From Spirosoma endophyticum (GTDB lineage Bacteria; Bacteroidota; Bacteroidia; Cytophagales; Spirosomataceae), in NCBI RefSeq assembly GCF_900112365.1, contig NZ_FOLQ01000003.1, forward strand, positions 1-64,000: 64,000 bases of DNA, given 5' to 3'. A model generated the notes under the pieces. The model worked only from the letters and a program-made list of their open reading frames with translations. It did not search any database and was not told the DNA's origin. Position numbers and translations under genes: made by a program. Below are positions 35,440 to 44,484 of this stretch, piece by piece; position 1 is the first letter of the stretch; each line of letters starts with the position of its first letter.

Positions 35440-35470
35440 ATACCGGTTCTAAAAGGAGCCGGTATTTTCT
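35440..35470 (+). terminator. Terminator of the Gly/Tyr-rich gene pair
   Basis: ATACCGG / CCGGTAT arms with a 12-base loop followed by TTTTCTT. Confidence 0.7.
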
Positions 35471-35495
35471 TGTTTAGAAGGCCATGCTATGGGTG

Positions 35496-35909
35496 TTATA
35501 AGCCCAGAAAAGCAACATAATCGCCGGAAGAAATAAGCTGTTTTCCTGTTACTGTTAGGCTATACAGATAGACCCAGCAGTCCACAATGCTATCGCCGGA
35601 AGAAACTTCAATAACCGTCCGTACGTACTCATGAGGCTTCTCAAATGCTTCACCAATGCCTTCATAATTATCCAGATACGCTAATAAAAGTTGCTTATTA
35701 ACGCTGATATTATAGACTGACCCGTAGACAGTTGCCGTGCTTTCTGGCTGATAAATGGCACCCGGATAGCTTCCTAGATTAAATAACTGACCCGGAAATT
35801 TTCCATCACCAACGTATCGACTATGCTGATGCAGATGCTGGGCATATGGATTTGTGAAAGGCGGCCTGAGGGTACCATACACGAAGAGCAAGTCAGAATC
35901 TGTAGCCAT
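35496..35909 (-). CDS. Gamma-glutamylcyclotransferase-like (AIG2/GGCT) protein
   Basis: 137 residues. The family substrate-binding motif VYGTLR sits at about 10-15 and the catalytic acid lies in LDNYEG at about 80-85. VYNISVNKQLLLAYLDNYEG is the usual core. Members release 5-oxoproline from gamma-glutamyl amino acids or gamma-glutamylamines; the bacterial versions are mostly uncharacterised. Convergent with the Gly/Tyr-rich genes. Confidence 0.82.
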   Translation of the reverse strand: MATDSDLLFVYGTLRPPFTNPYAQHLHQHSRYVGDGKFPGQLFNLGSYPGAIYQPESTATVYGSVYNISVNKQLLLAYLDNYEGIGEAFEKPHEYVRTVIEVSSGDSIVDCWVYLYSLTVTGKQLISSGDYVAFLGL

Positions 35910-35989
35910 TACGTATCAAAAATAGTTTTTTGTTACTCTGTGGGACTAACAACGCGATTTGTGCGTTAAGAAGAAAACAGGGGTTTATT

Positions 35990-36196
35990 ATGAAAAAGAC
36001 GAAAGTATTTCTACTGATTGCTGCATCGCTGGTATTGGTTGACGTACCCTTGGAAACAATGGCCGCTACTAATACACATACAACTGAAATTACGGCCATC
36101 GGGCGCAAGCGAAAAGGGTATAAACCGAAGCGGGGTGGTCTGTTCAATACGGGTCTTTTTCGTAAGAAAAATCCCTGCGGTTGCCCAAATCATTAA
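35990..36196 (+). CDS. Small exported basic protein
   Basis: 68 residues from the ATG at 35990. A signal-like segment MKKTKVFLLIAASLVLVDVP is followed by a strongly basic tail with GRKRKGYKPKRGG, ending RKKNPCGCPNH. The CGCPNH end could bind metal or be oxidised. I do not recognise a family. It is followed directly by a terminator, supporting a real transcribed gene. Confidence 0.6.
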   Translation: MKKTKVFLLIAASLVLVDVPLETMAATNTHTTEITAIGRKRKGYKPKRGGLFNTGLFRKKNPCGCPNH

Positions 36197-36230
36197 GCAA
36201 TTGTTAAGAAATTGTATTTATATCAGACTC

Positions 36231-36253
36231 AGGCCCTTATATGGGCCTTTTTC
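36231..36253 (+). terminator. Terminator of the small basic-protein gene
   Basis: AGGCCC / GGGCCT arms around TTATAT or so, then TTTTT. Confidence 0.75.
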
Positions 36254-36273
36254 GTTTTATTAGTTGTAAAAAA

Positions 36274-36304
36274 CTGTGTTTTTGCGTAAAATTTCGTACC
36301 TTTG
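36274..36304 (+). promoter_or_regulatory. typA promoter
   Basis: TACCTTTG (36297-36304) is a perfect -7 box, with CTG (36274-36276) 20 bases upstream as a weak -33. The leader to the typA ATG is about 80 bases. Confidence 0.6.
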
Positions 36305-36389
36305 CGGTTTGAAAAATATGGCGGTAACAGACTCTGGCTGTTACAACTCAACCAACTTTTAACAACCAGAGACGTAATGCCAAATTTGT

Positions 36390-38204
36390 ATGCAATCAAT
36401 TCGCAATATAGCAATCATCGCCCACGTTGACCACGGCAAAACAACACTGGTCGACAAAATTATTCACGCATCGAAGCTCTTTCGGGACAATCAGGAATTT
36501 GGCGACCTGATTTTGGACAGCAACGATCTGGAACGCGAGCGGGGTATTACCATTGTCTCGAAAAACGTATCGGTACGTTACAAGGACATTAAAATCAACA
36601 TTATCGACACACCGGGCCACAGTGACTTCGGTGGTGAGGTAGAGCGTGTGCTGAAAATGGCTGATGGTGTTTGTCTGTTGGTCGATGCTTTTGAAGGAGC
36701 CATGCCACAAACTCGCTTTGTGTTGGGCAAAGCACTGCAACTGGGTCTCAAACCAATTGTTATTGTAAACAAGGTTGACAAAGAAAACTGCCGCCCTGAT
36801 GAAGTGCATGAGCAGGTTTTCGACCTGATGTTCAACCTGGGTGCTACCGAAGATCAGTTGGATTTTCCGACTGTTTATGGCTCCTCGAAACAAGGTTGGA
36901 TGGGACCGGATTGGAAAACACCAACCGACAACATTACCTACCTGCTTGATACCATTGTAGCAACGATTCCTCCGGCTCCTATGACCGAAGGAGCGCCACA
37001 AATGCAGATCACTTCGCTTGACTATTCAGCCTTCGTTGGTCGGATTGCCATTGGACGTGTGCATCGTGGTACCTTGAAAGAAGGGGCTAACATGGCGCTT
37101 ATCAAGTCGGATGGGTCAGTGAAAAAAGTGAAAATCAAAGAACTTCAATCGTTTGAAGGTCTTGGTAAAGTTAAAGTGACCGAAGTTGCCTGTGGTGATA
37201 TATGTGCTGTTACGGGTCTCGAAGAATTCGAAATCGGTGATACGCTAACGGATATTGAAAACCCAGAAGCACTGCCACGAATTTCGGTGGATGAGCCAAC
37301 AATGAACATGCTGTTCACGATCAACAATTCGCCTTTCTATGGTAAAGAAGGTAAGTTTGTGACATCGCGTCATCTGCGGGAAAGGCTGTACAAAGAAATT
37401 GAGAAAAACCTGGCCTTGCGCGTAGAAGCTACGGACAGTGAAGATCGCTTCCTGGTCTACGGTCGGGGTATTCTTCACTTGTCGGTTCTGATTGAAACCA
37501 TGCGTCGTGAAGGTTACGAGCTACAGGTGGGTCAGCCGCAAGTGCTTTATAAAGAAGACGATAAGGGCCACAAACTGGAACCGATCGAAACACTGGTTGT
37601 AGACGTACCGGAAGAAACAGCCGGAAAGGTAATTGAATTGGCTACCCAGCGTAAAGGTGAGTTGCTGATTATGGAACCTAAAGGCGACTTGCAACACCTT
37701 GAGTTTGAGATTCCATCGCGTGGTTTGATCGGTCTGCGCTCTAACGTCCTAACCGCCACGTTCGGTGAGGCTGTAATGAGCCACCGCTTTAAAGAATACC
37801 AGGAATTTAAAGGTCCAATCCCGGAACGAATCAACGGTTCGCTGATTTCAATGACCAGCGGTCAGGCTACGGCCTACTCGATTGACAAACTTCAGGATCG
37901 TGGTTCGTTCTTTGTTGAGCCAGGTGATGAGATCTACACGGGTCAGGTTATTGGTGAACATAACCGCCAGAACGACATCGTTGTAAACGTACAAACGGCG
38001 AAACAATTGACGAACATGCGGGCTTCGGGTTCGGATACGAACGTTCGGATTGCTCCAAAAATCTCGTTCTCATTGGAAGAGTCGATGGAATATATCCAGA
38101 AAGATGAATACTTAGAAGTGACGCCTAAGTCGATGCGGATTCGTAAGATCTATCTGGACGAAAACGAGCGGAAACGGAATCAGAACAAATTCGTTATGGC
38201 TTAA
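36390..38204 (+). CDS. typA: Ribosome-binding translational GTPase TypA/BipA
   Basis: 604 residues. G1 AHVDHGKTT (11-19), switch II DTPGHSDFGGEVERVL, and NKVDKENC give the GTP-binding domain; domain II, III (about 300-380), V and the TypA-specific C-terminal domain (PKSMRIRKIYLDENERKR) follow. TypA acts on the ribosome in assembly and stress or cold adaptation. Monocistronic, with its own promoter and a strong terminator. Confidence 0.96.
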   Translation: MQSIRNIAIIAHVDHGKTTLVDKIIHASKLFRDNQEFGDLILDSNDLERERGITIVSKNVSVRYKDIKINIIDTPGHSDFGGEVERVLKMADGVCLLVDAFEGAMPQTRFVLGKALQLGLKPIVIVNKVDKENCRPDEVHEQVFDLMFNLGATEDQLDFPTVYGSSKQGWMGPDWKTPTDNITYLLDTIVATIPPAPMTEGAPQMQITSLDYSAFVGRIAIGRVHRGTLKEGANMALIKSDGSVKKVKIKELQSFEGLGKVKVTEVACGDICAVTGLEEFEIGDTLTDIENPEALPRISVDEPTMNMLFTINNSPFYGKEGKFVTSRHLRERLYKEIEKNLALRVEATDSEDRFLVYGRGILHLSVLIETMRREGYELQVGQPQVLYKEDDKGHKLEPIETLVVDVPEETAGKVIELATQRKGELLIMEPKGDLQHLEFEIPSRGLIGLRSNVLTATFGEAVMSHRFKEYQEFKGPIPERINGSLISMTSGQATAYSIDKLQDRGSFFVEPGDEIYTGQVIGEHNRQNDIVVNVQTAKQLTNMRASGSDTNVRIAPKISFSLEESMEYIQKDEYLEVTPKSMRIRKIYLDENERKRNQNKFVMA

Positions 38205-38226
38205 TACGTAGTGATCAACCTATAAC

Positions 38227-38259
38227 AAAAATGCCCACTGCTTAGCAGTGGGCATTTTT
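38227..38259 (+). terminator. typA terminator
   Basis: Perfect 16-base arms AAAAATGCCCACTGCT / AGCAGTGGGCATTTTT with a one-base centre; effective in both directions. Confidence 0.9.
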
Positions 38260-38267
38260 GTTTCTTT

Positions 38268-38471
38268 TCAAAACTTACCGTCTAGGAAAACTTTCGTTGG
38301 TAGAGAGGCAAAAACAGCGAGTGTTTTCTGCGATGGCTGTGTTGTTGGCGTCGCGGGTGTTTCGAGAACTGCCGCATTCTGAGCGGCTGTGTAAGCAGCG
38401 TGGCGATGGACATGATAGTAACCCGCCACAAAGAGTGAGATACCACTGACTGATAGTGCCAATTTTTTCAT
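38268..38471 (-). CDS. Small single-pass membrane protein
   Basis: 67 residues from the ATG at 38471. One hydrophobic segment (MKKLALSVSGISLFVAGYYH) then a His-rich patch HVHRHAAYTAAQ and a Thr/Pro/Ala stretch. No recognised family; convergent with typA. Could be a signal-anchored or exported small protein. An in-frame start 7 codons upstream is possible. Confidence 0.5.
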   Translation of the reverse strand: MKKLALSVSGISLFVAGYYHVHRHAAYTAAQNAAVLETPATPTTQPSQKTLAVFASLPTKVFLDGKF

Positions 38472-38540
38472 AATAACTTGAGTATAGTGCATGGGTGGTG
38501 TGATAACCCTGTTGACAACGGGAGTTATCTCTAAATTGTT

Positions 38541-39122
38541 TTAAAAAGCTACCCCTATTCGAAAACAAATCCGGTTATAAATTCGATGCTCGTCACGCTG
38601 AATGTCGTTTCCAGTAAGTGGTTTCTGAACATCGGCTGTCTGACGTTTATAGGACAACGATAAGACAAAAGCGGAGGCTGAAGGTTTACCAACCCGCAAC
38701 GCAATACCCGGATTTATCATCCAGCCGCCCTTTACGTCATACCCTGATGACGCTTTATGCAGCCAGGCAAACCCGTAGCCCGCATCGGCGATGGCCAGCA
38801 AACGAACGTTCCGTTGTGAATCACGCGCTAAGTCGAACCGAAGCCCGGCGCCCAGGGGTGTTAATAAAGCCGCTTTATACCAGTCAACGCTTACCAGACC
38901 ACCTACCGCTAAACGATTGGTCAGTTGAACACCGTTGAACGTTTGCGCCGTAAAACTAACGCGATTTTCAACCAGTTGCGCGGTTGATGTCCCAGAGGCA
39001 ACCCGTCCGAATAAGCCGCCCAATTCTGTATAATTGACGTAACGTAGTTGCTGAGAGAACGATTGAGCGTGGGTATTCTGGCAGACTAAGGCCATCAGGC
39101 AACCTATTAAAAGTCGTTTCAT
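38541..39122 (-). CDS. Predicted outer-membrane beta-barrel protein
   Basis: 193 residues. Signal peptide MKRLLIGCLMALVCQNTHAQ, then alternating strands with aromatic girdles: GGLFGRVASGTSTAQ, LTNRLAVGGLVSVDWYKA, LLAIADAGYGFAWLHK, SAFVLSLSYKRQTADVQK and a C-terminal RICFRIGVAF ending in phenylalanine, the usual barrel terminus. Function unknown. It starts 11 bases after the LVIVD lipoprotein gene, so the two are likely cotranscribed. Confidence 0.72.
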   Translation of the reverse strand: MKRLLIGCLMALVCQNTHAQSFSQQLRYVNYTELGGLFGRVASGTSTAQLVENRVSFTAQTFNGVQLTNRLAVGGLVSVDWYKAALLTPLGAGLRFDLARDSQRNVRLLAIADAGYGFAWLHKASSGYDVKGGWMINPGIALRVGKPSASAFVLSLSYKRQTADVQKPLTGNDIQRDEHRIYNRICFRIGVAF

Positions 39123-39132
39123 AACCCGATGT

Positions 39133-40416
39133 TTAGTAATACGTTGGTGGCGTAACCGGAATGCGGCTCAACTGACGGAGTTGACGCGGATTGCTCGTGT
39201 CAAACTGATAGAACCCGTCTTTGCCAATCATCAGCAACGATTTCTCCAACGGAATGACATCAAACGAATCCAGGCCCTCAATATGCTGCAATTGGTTGAT
39301 ATTCATTACGTCACGTATATCGAACGATTTAAGGCCATATGCACCTTCGCAGATGAACAGATTCGGATAAGCAACACCCAATCCATGCGGATTGCGCATT
39401 GGATAGCTTTTAAGTAGTTTAGGATTCGCCAGATTGGTAATATCCACTACGTCGAGTTGATTGGTGAATCCACCGCATTGATTCCCGGAACGTAGCGTTA
39501 CATAGGCAATATTATCATTCACGACTACCGGATCGCACACGCGGGCGTGTTGAAAAACGGACAGTTGCACTGGCTTTTCTGGATTGACATTATCGTAAAT
39601 GAACATTCCCGTAGTGGAACCAATAAATAACTTGTCTTTATAGGGGAAAATGGTTTCAATACCCCAGCCCATTTGTATTTTGTTGCCTATTTTCGGTTCT
39701 GACGGATTTTTAATGTCGAACAACTGCATTGTTGACTGATTGACCGTGTACAGATAGTTGTCATAGAGCGCAAACCGGGCCATTGAACCCGCAACGCCAT
39801 TGGTTGTTGAACCGCCTGATTTATCGGAGGTGGCCGAATTCTGCGCCATACTCGTAAAAGCCCAGCCTATCCAGCCTCCGGTTGGGTTGACGCCTTCGTC
39901 GCAATTCGTATCAATCGTTTCTGATACGTAGCTAACTTTCTGATCATACACCATTTTGTTTGCTGCGTCGTAACTCCACCAGCCTCCTTCAAAGGAACCA
40001 TTGGGGAATACGTCCTGCACGCGATTGATGGCCTGCACAGATGCCGGATTGCTGATGTCAAACGCAACCAGGTCCATATAGCTGTCTGCATACAAAATGT
40101 TGTCTCGGACGGCAATATCACCGTTGCCCGGAATGCGGAGAAATGCCACGGGTGTCGGTGCCGACGGGTTACGGTTGTCGATAATGTGAATGCCCTGTTT
40201 CAGTTCGTTGATGAACAGATACTGGTCTTTCGTGTAAATTTTTCCAGGGTTGACCAGCGGCTGCGCTGGTTCGATTTGAACGCCTTGCCGGAGTTGATTG
40301 GCGGTGAACGTAACGGGCGAATAGCGCCGATACTTGCGGGTTTCTTTACAGTTGTCGGTACAAGCCGTCAGGTAGAGAAACGGCAGCAAAAAAAAGAGTA
40401 AACGGTTCACTTTCAT
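39133..40416 (-). CDS. LVIVD-repeat beta-propeller-like lipoprotein
   Basis: 427 residues. Lipoprotein signal (MKVNRLLFFLLPFLYLTAC, lipobox YLTAC). The rest contains recurring LVIVD-type units, for example ELKQGIHIIDNRNPSAPTPVAFL, YMDLVAFDISNPASVQAI, TMQLFDIKNPSEPKIG, GMFIYDNVNPEKPVQLSVF and QLDVVDITNLANPKLL, which suggests a surface-exposed beta propeller. Such proteins are common in Bacteroidota and PVC bacteria without a fixed role. Confidence 0.85.
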   Translation of the reverse strand: MKVNRLLFFLLPFLYLTACTDNCKETRKYRRYSPVTFTANQLRQGVQIEPAQPLVNPGKIYTKDQYLFINELKQGIHIIDNRNPSAPTPVAFLRIPGNGDIAVRDNILYADSYMDLVAFDISNPASVQAINRVQDVFPNGSFEGGWWSYDAANKMVYDQKVSYVSETIDTNCDEGVNPTGGWIGWAFTSMAQNSATSDKSGGSTTNGVAGSMARFALYDNYLYTVNQSTMQLFDIKNPSEPKIGNKIQMGWGIETIFPYKDKLFIGSTTGMFIYDNVNPEKPVQLSVFQHARVCDPVVVNDNIAYVTLRSGNQCGGFTNQLDVVDITNLANPKLLKSYPMRNPHGLGVAYPNLFICEGAYGLKSFDIRDVMNINQLQHIEGLDSFDVIPLEKSLLMIGKDGFYQFDTSNPRQLRQLSRIPVTPPTYY

Positions 40417-40480
40417 AAGGGTAGAGGGTTGAGTTATAGATGCATGACTCCAACCTGAATGAAAGCGTTGTAACCAATTA

Positions 40481-40519
40481 AAAAAATTACCCGGCTGTCC
40501 TGATTACGGCCGGGCAATA
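40481..40519 (-). terminator. Terminator of the serpin operon
   Basis: ATTACCCGGC / GCCGGGCAAT arms with one mismatch pair, followed on the minus strand by a run of seven T. It ends the serpin / lipoprotein operon. Confidence 0.75.
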
Positions 40520-40570
40520 CGAATCTTACACAAAAAGAGACCTTAGGTTATCACTCGTAAGGATTCATGA

Positions 40571-41032
40571 TTAATTCTGTTTTTCGTATTCCATCACATG
40601 AGGTAGCTCTCCCCCATGATATATTCGAAGTCGGTTTGGCTTTGGCAATTCAAAGCGCGCCACGGCATTTAGGTTCTTGAAATAAGTTTGCTCAAATTTC
40701 ATAGACTCCTGAGACCCCGCCATATCGGTGTAACCCAAGTGATCGGCCGACAGGGTGCCATCTAACGTAGCATATAACCGAAGCGTATAGGAATTGACCG
40801 ACGCTTTTCCGCTTGCATTAAACGGGGTAATATCCAGTGGCGGATTGGCCGTATCCAGCGCGAACTTCAGGGTTGTTCCATAGGTCGAGTCCGGTCCAAC
40901 AAGTCGCCACGTACCAATCAGGCTTTCTACATTGGGTGCCAAAACAGGCTCTTCATGACCGCATTGAGTCATTATGAATAAGGACACCAAGGAAATTACT
41001 ATCAAGCCAATTGTCCGGGTTAACTTTATCAT
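40571..41032 (-). CDS. Small lipoprotein, lipocalin-like (paralogue B)
   Basis: 153 residues. Lipoprotein signal ending in TQC (cysteine about 24), then SLIGTWRLVGPDS, the opening GTW strand typical of lipocalin-like/META-like small domains, and strands with YTDMAGSQESMKFEQTYFKNLNAVARFELP and LRIYHGG. It shares most of its layout with the gene directly upstream (GSWKLV, KMAGSSNAMQFEQAYFANLKAVNRYEL), so they arose by tandem duplication. Its ATG abuts the upstream stop codon, so translation is probably coupled. Confidence 0.75.
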   Translation of the reverse strand: MIKLTRTIGLIVISLVSLFIMTQCGHEEPVLAPNVESLIGTWRLVGPDSTYGTTLKFALDTANPPLDITPFNASGKASVNSYTLRLYATLDGTLSADHLGYTDMAGSQESMKFEQTYFKNLNAVARFELPKPNRLRIYHGGELPHVMEYEKQN

Positions 41033-41485
41033 TTAATTTGTTTTTTCGTACACCAGCATTCCTGTCTGCGTACTGTCATAATACAGGCGCAGTTTGTTTT
41101 TACTGGTCAATTCATAGCGGTTAACCGCTTTCAGGTTGGCAAAATACGCTTGCTCAAACTGCATCGCATTAGATGAGCCTGCCATTTTGGTGGCTCCAAT
41201 TGCGCTTATGGTAATCGCTGGTTTACTGCGGTCTGTATAGTTTAGCGACGAATTATAGGTATTTACCGCCGATTTTCCCGAAAGACTAAATAGCTGAACC
41301 GGCAGTTTCTCCCAGGTTTGCACAACGGGTTCAATCACCAACGTCACATCATAGGAACCTGGCTCAACAAGCTTCCAGCTGCCCAGTAGCTGATCTACAT
41401 TGACTGGTTCGACTGCGGCTTCCCGATCGCAACCAGAAAACGACATCAGTAAAGTAGCTACGCTGATCAGAAGCCACGTTTTCAT
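41033..41485 (-). CDS. Small lipoprotein, lipocalin-like (paralogue A)
   Basis: 150 residues. Signal MKTWLLISVATLLMSFSGC with lipobox FSGC, then DQLLGSWKLVEPGSYDVTL and KMAGSSNAMQFEQAYFANLKAVNRYELTSKNKLRLYYD. Its start overlaps the serpin stop by 4 bases (ATGA, 41482-41485) and its stop abuts the next paralogue. The tight packing suggests the two lipoproteins work with, or are made in proportion to, the serpin. Function unknown. Confidence 0.75.
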   Translation of the reverse strand: MKTWLLISVATLLMSFSGCDREAAVEPVNVDQLLGSWKLVEPGSYDVTLVIEPVVQTWEKLPVQLFSLSGKSAVNTYNSSLNYTDRSKPAITISAIGATKMAGSSNAMQFEQAYFANLKAVNRYELTSKNKLRLYYDSTQTGMLVYEKTN

Positions 41486-42726
41486 GAGTTGCCTGTTTTT
41501 GTTGGGTCCGCGATTTTACCGACAAACAGAACGGTTCCCGATGTTTTTTCGTGAATAACAAAAACAAATGGCCGATCGCAGAGGATTGGTACACGTGCAG
41601 ACGTCGTTGAAACGCCACCTGTTGTAACAGCTGCGGCTTCTGTTCCCTTCTCATCAACCGCCACGAACGTATTTTGCTTCACAAAGCTAAGGGTTAAGCC
41701 GCCTTTTGCGTTTATTTTCGTGAAATCGGCCCGATCCGTAAAAGCCGTTGGCATTCCAAGTGCGCTTAGTGCATTGTTAAGCTTGATTTCGTAACTCAGC
41801 GTGAATTTTGGCAAACCGAAATCAATCTCACCCGGTGTCATATCTTTCTGTAATTGAGCCCAATCAGTGCTACCCAGGCTGTTAATTAGCGCGTCGATCG
41901 TTGTATTCTGGCTGGGTAATAGCACGGTCATCGCATATTTATCAGAGCCATAAGGGAGTTCTATCGCGGTATAGGTGGACCGGAATGCCTGACGAAATAT
42001 ATTTTCAAGCCGCATCATTTTCACGTTCGTTGTGCCACCCGATGCCAGATTAAAAGGCGAATCCATCGTTTTGCTGGGATCAAACTGCGTTTTCCAGTCT
42101 CCTTTGAAATAGAGCGCGTTCAGCAGAAACATAACGTCGTTTCCCTGTATCTGATCGATCACCTTTGGGATTTTGCCGTTGGTTTTCTGGCTGGCCCAGG
42201 CATTGATTTTCCCAACAGTCGCCGGATCGTCAAAATTTTCGGCCGATACGTCAGCTTTGAAAGTCTTCTTCAAAATATCCTGGAAGGAGGTTTCAATCGG
42301 GAATGTATTGCGATTCCAGACCGAATTAGCCAGCGTCACCGTTACCCCCGGATCGACCGTAGGCAGATTTTCCATCAGGTTCTGGTACGTAGTATTGGCT
42401 TCGGCAAGCGTTTGAGCATCCAGTTTGAGCGTTTTCTGAATCTCCTGCGCCGTTTGTCCATTGGCACCGTTCAGAATCATGCCCAATGCGATATGAAGAC
42501 TCAATGGCGAAATGAATACATTTCTGGTCTGCCCTTCGGCGGTATTCACCTGTTTCGCCAGATCAAAGGCAAACTGGTTCGTCTGATCCGCAAAAGGAGT
42601 CGAAACGCGTAATTCACCAACGGGCACGTCGGGAGTTGGTGTTACCGTTGAGTTTTTACAGCTAACAGCCGTCAACAAAACGCCGACCGTCATGGCTGTT
42701 ACCGTTGAAAAAAGGGTCGTTTTCAT
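41482..42726 (-). CDS. Serpin-family serine protease inhibitor, lipoprotein
   Basis: 414 residues. Lipoprotein signal MKTTLFSTVTAMTVGVLLTAVSC (cysteine 23). A complete serpin fold follows: NVFISPLSLHIALGMILNGANG, DVMFLLNALYFKGDWKTQFD, ALSALGMPTAFTDRADFTKI, the hinge DEKGTEAAAVTTGG near residue 360, a reactive loop about 10 residues beyond, and the closing DRPFVFVIHEKTSGTVLFVGKIADP. The small alanine-rich hinge fits an inhibitory serpin that traps a serine or cysteine protease. Anchored in the envelope, it could protect against host, predator or self proteases; the target is not visible. First of three overlapping genes. Confidence 0.92.
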   Translation of the reverse strand: MKTTLFSTVTAMTVGVLLTAVSCKNSTVTPTPDVPVGELRVSTPFADQTNQFAFDLAKQVNTAEGQTRNVFISPLSLHIALGMILNGANGQTAQEIQKTLKLDAQTLAEANTTYQNLMENLPTVDPGVTVTLANSVWNRNTFPIETSFQDILKKTFKADVSAENFDDPATVGKINAWASQKTNGKIPKVIDQIQGNDVMFLLNALYFKGDWKTQFDPSKTMDSPFNLASGGTTNVKMMRLENIFRQAFRSTYTAIELPYGSDKYAMTVLLPSQNTTIDALINSLGSTDWAQLQKDMTPGEIDFGLPKFTLSYEIKLNNALSALGMPTAFTDRADFTKINAKGGLTLSFVKQNTFVAVDEKGTEAAAVTTGGVSTTSARVPILCDRPFVFVIHEKTSGTVLFVGKIADPTKTGNS

Positions 42727-42804
42727 AACACAATACAGTTAAGTCATCAAATACACTAATGTGCGTGTATAGGTTTAGACCATAGTATTCTCCGCTCCCT
42801 ATTA

Positions 42805-44484
42805 TTAAAAATGGTAATCGACACCAAAACTCATGCCGGTGGAGGTTGGCCGGGTTTGCACCTGCGACTCAGTCTGCGTTCCAAATTCTAACGACGGCTG
42901 ATAAAGTCCAGCCAACGATGCCGACCATTTTCCTGTTGAGCGATACCGGAAGCGAGCGCCCATGGTAGTCGCCAGTGATACCGGACGATATACGCCATCT
43001 TTGGCTGTAACCACTACGTCATTTCCAACCGTATTCTTAACGAAAATATTGGTCAAAATACCGCCTAACAAGGCCATACTCAGGCGTTTGCGCGGACGTA
43101 GCTGATAGCCAACCTGGACTGGAACCTGCATGTATTGATAATTATTCGTCAGGACTTCCTGCGTTTGGCTGCTATACCTGTATTGCGAGTAAAATGAGTT
43201 ATTGGAGACTAAATCCAGGGCTGTTTGTGGCGCACTGCTCGCAGCAGCTTTATTCACCAGGCTGTGTTGTATGGCATCAACGTACAGATTGCTGGTCACT
43301 ACGTTCTGGTTAGCAACCGCACCTATGTAGTTCGATGAGGCCACCTGAGCCGGCGTTTCAATGGTTGAATGACCGGCCAGATACCCAATCCCCGACTCTA
43401 CCGACCAGTGTTCATTCAGTTGAACGCCTGCTCCTGCCTGATAAGCTACCGAAAAATTTGCCCGGCTGGTTACGGTTGATTGATTACCTGTGCTCGCGAC
43501 TAACGTATTGGCATAAGCTGCCTGGGTCGACTTCACCGCGACCATTGGGTTGAAGGCCCCCGGCATTACACTCGCCGATGCCCACATTTCACGGGCTTTA
43601 CGTTGTGATTTACTAACCTCAGGTTCCATTGGCAGTTCTGCCGGACGAAACCATACGATCCGCTGAATGGGCCCTACAGTACGTAAGCGAAGAGGACGAC
43701 CCGTAAGTTGCTCAAAAATAGCCGCGTCGGTTGCTGTTGGCGCAGTAGATGAAGCGGCTTGATCGCGGAAAGCCGCTGAGGTTTGCACAGCCATGTGTGC
43801 CATTCGGTTCTCCAAAGCTGCACGTTCGTGGGTGGCTGACAGAATCGACGGAGGAAGCTGCGTTATTACAGATGAGGACGGAGAACGACGTAGGTTCCTT
43901 GATACCATCAGTTGCGTAGGTAGATCCCCAGCGTTATTTACCGGCTGAATCGTCTTATTAACGGTATCCTCATTACGTGCGATTGACTCATTTAGCGGCT
44001 TATTACTCAGTTTTTTCGCCGACGAAACAAGTGTCTGTGCTGGCGTTATCTGGGGCGCAGGCTTATCGACTGAGGCAACAGCTTCGGCCGGTTGATTAGA
44101 ACGTACATTGCCAGCGCCTTCAGAGCCGGAAGCAGTAGCTGTTTTTTCGGGAGCTAACGGTCTTACGGCTACGTTCGCAGCCGGGCCGGGCTGATGTAAT
44201 TGAGCCGTGGGCTGGTTAACAGACTCTGTATTGACTAACCACCAGCCAACAAGCAACAAAGCTACCGTAGCTGCTACGCCCATAGCCCAGCCGAGTGGAC
44301 GGGACATAACTAGTCCTGAACCCCAGAGCGGCAGTATTTTAGTTCCTTCAGATTCGTCTAATCGACGTTCGATCGCGTCCCACACACGAGGTGGGGGCGT
44401 TTCAGCGGCTTCGTCGAAGGTCTTTCGCCAAAAATCGTCAGGTGTATTTTTCTCTAATTCATTCATTTCCGTACCAGTGTTCAT
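42805..44484 (-). CDS. Membrane regulator with anti-sigma-like N terminus and barrel-like C terminus
   Basis: 559 residues. The N-terminal cytosolic part (DDFWRKTFDEAAETPPPRVWDAIERRLDE, about 15-45) resembles the sigma-binding segment of Bacteroidota anti-sigma proteins, followed by one transmembrane helix (about 70-88, PLGWAMGVAATVALLLVGWWLV), a long Pro/Ala/Thr-rich linker (about 95-290) and a C-terminal domain with outer-membrane-type strands (NFSVAYQAGAGVQLNEHWSVESGIGYLAG, YMQVPVQVGYQLRPRKRLS, ending DYHF). Its ATG overlaps the sigma factor stop by 4 bases. Probably senses the envelope and holds the sigma factor; the barrel-like end is unusual for such a protein. Confidence 0.75.
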   Translation of the reverse strand: MNTGTEMNELEKNTPDDFWRKTFDEAAETPPPRVWDAIERRLDESEGTKILPLWGSGLVMSRPLGWAMGVAATVALLLVGWWLVNTESVNQPTAQLHQPGPAANVAVRPLAPEKTATASGSEGAGNVRSNQPAEAVASVDKPAPQITPAQTLVSSAKKLSNKPLNESIARNEDTVNKTIQPVNNAGDLPTQLMVSRNLRRSPSSSVITQLPPSILSATHERAALENRMAHMAVQTSAAFRDQAASSTAPTATDAAIFEQLTGRPLRLRTVGPIQRIVWFRPAELPMEPEVSKSQRKAREMWASASVMPGAFNPMVAVKSTQAAYANTLVASTGNQSTVTSRANFSVAYQAGAGVQLNEHWSVESGIGYLAGHSTIETPAQVASSNYIGAVANQNVVTSNLYVDAIQHSLVNKAAASSAPQTALDLVSNNSFYSQYRYSSQTQEVLTNNYQYMQVPVQVGYQLRPRKRLSMALLGGILTNIFVKNTVGNDVVVTAKDGVYRPVSLATTMGARFRYRSTGKWSASLAGLYQPSLEFGTQTESQVQTRPTSTGMSFGVDYHF

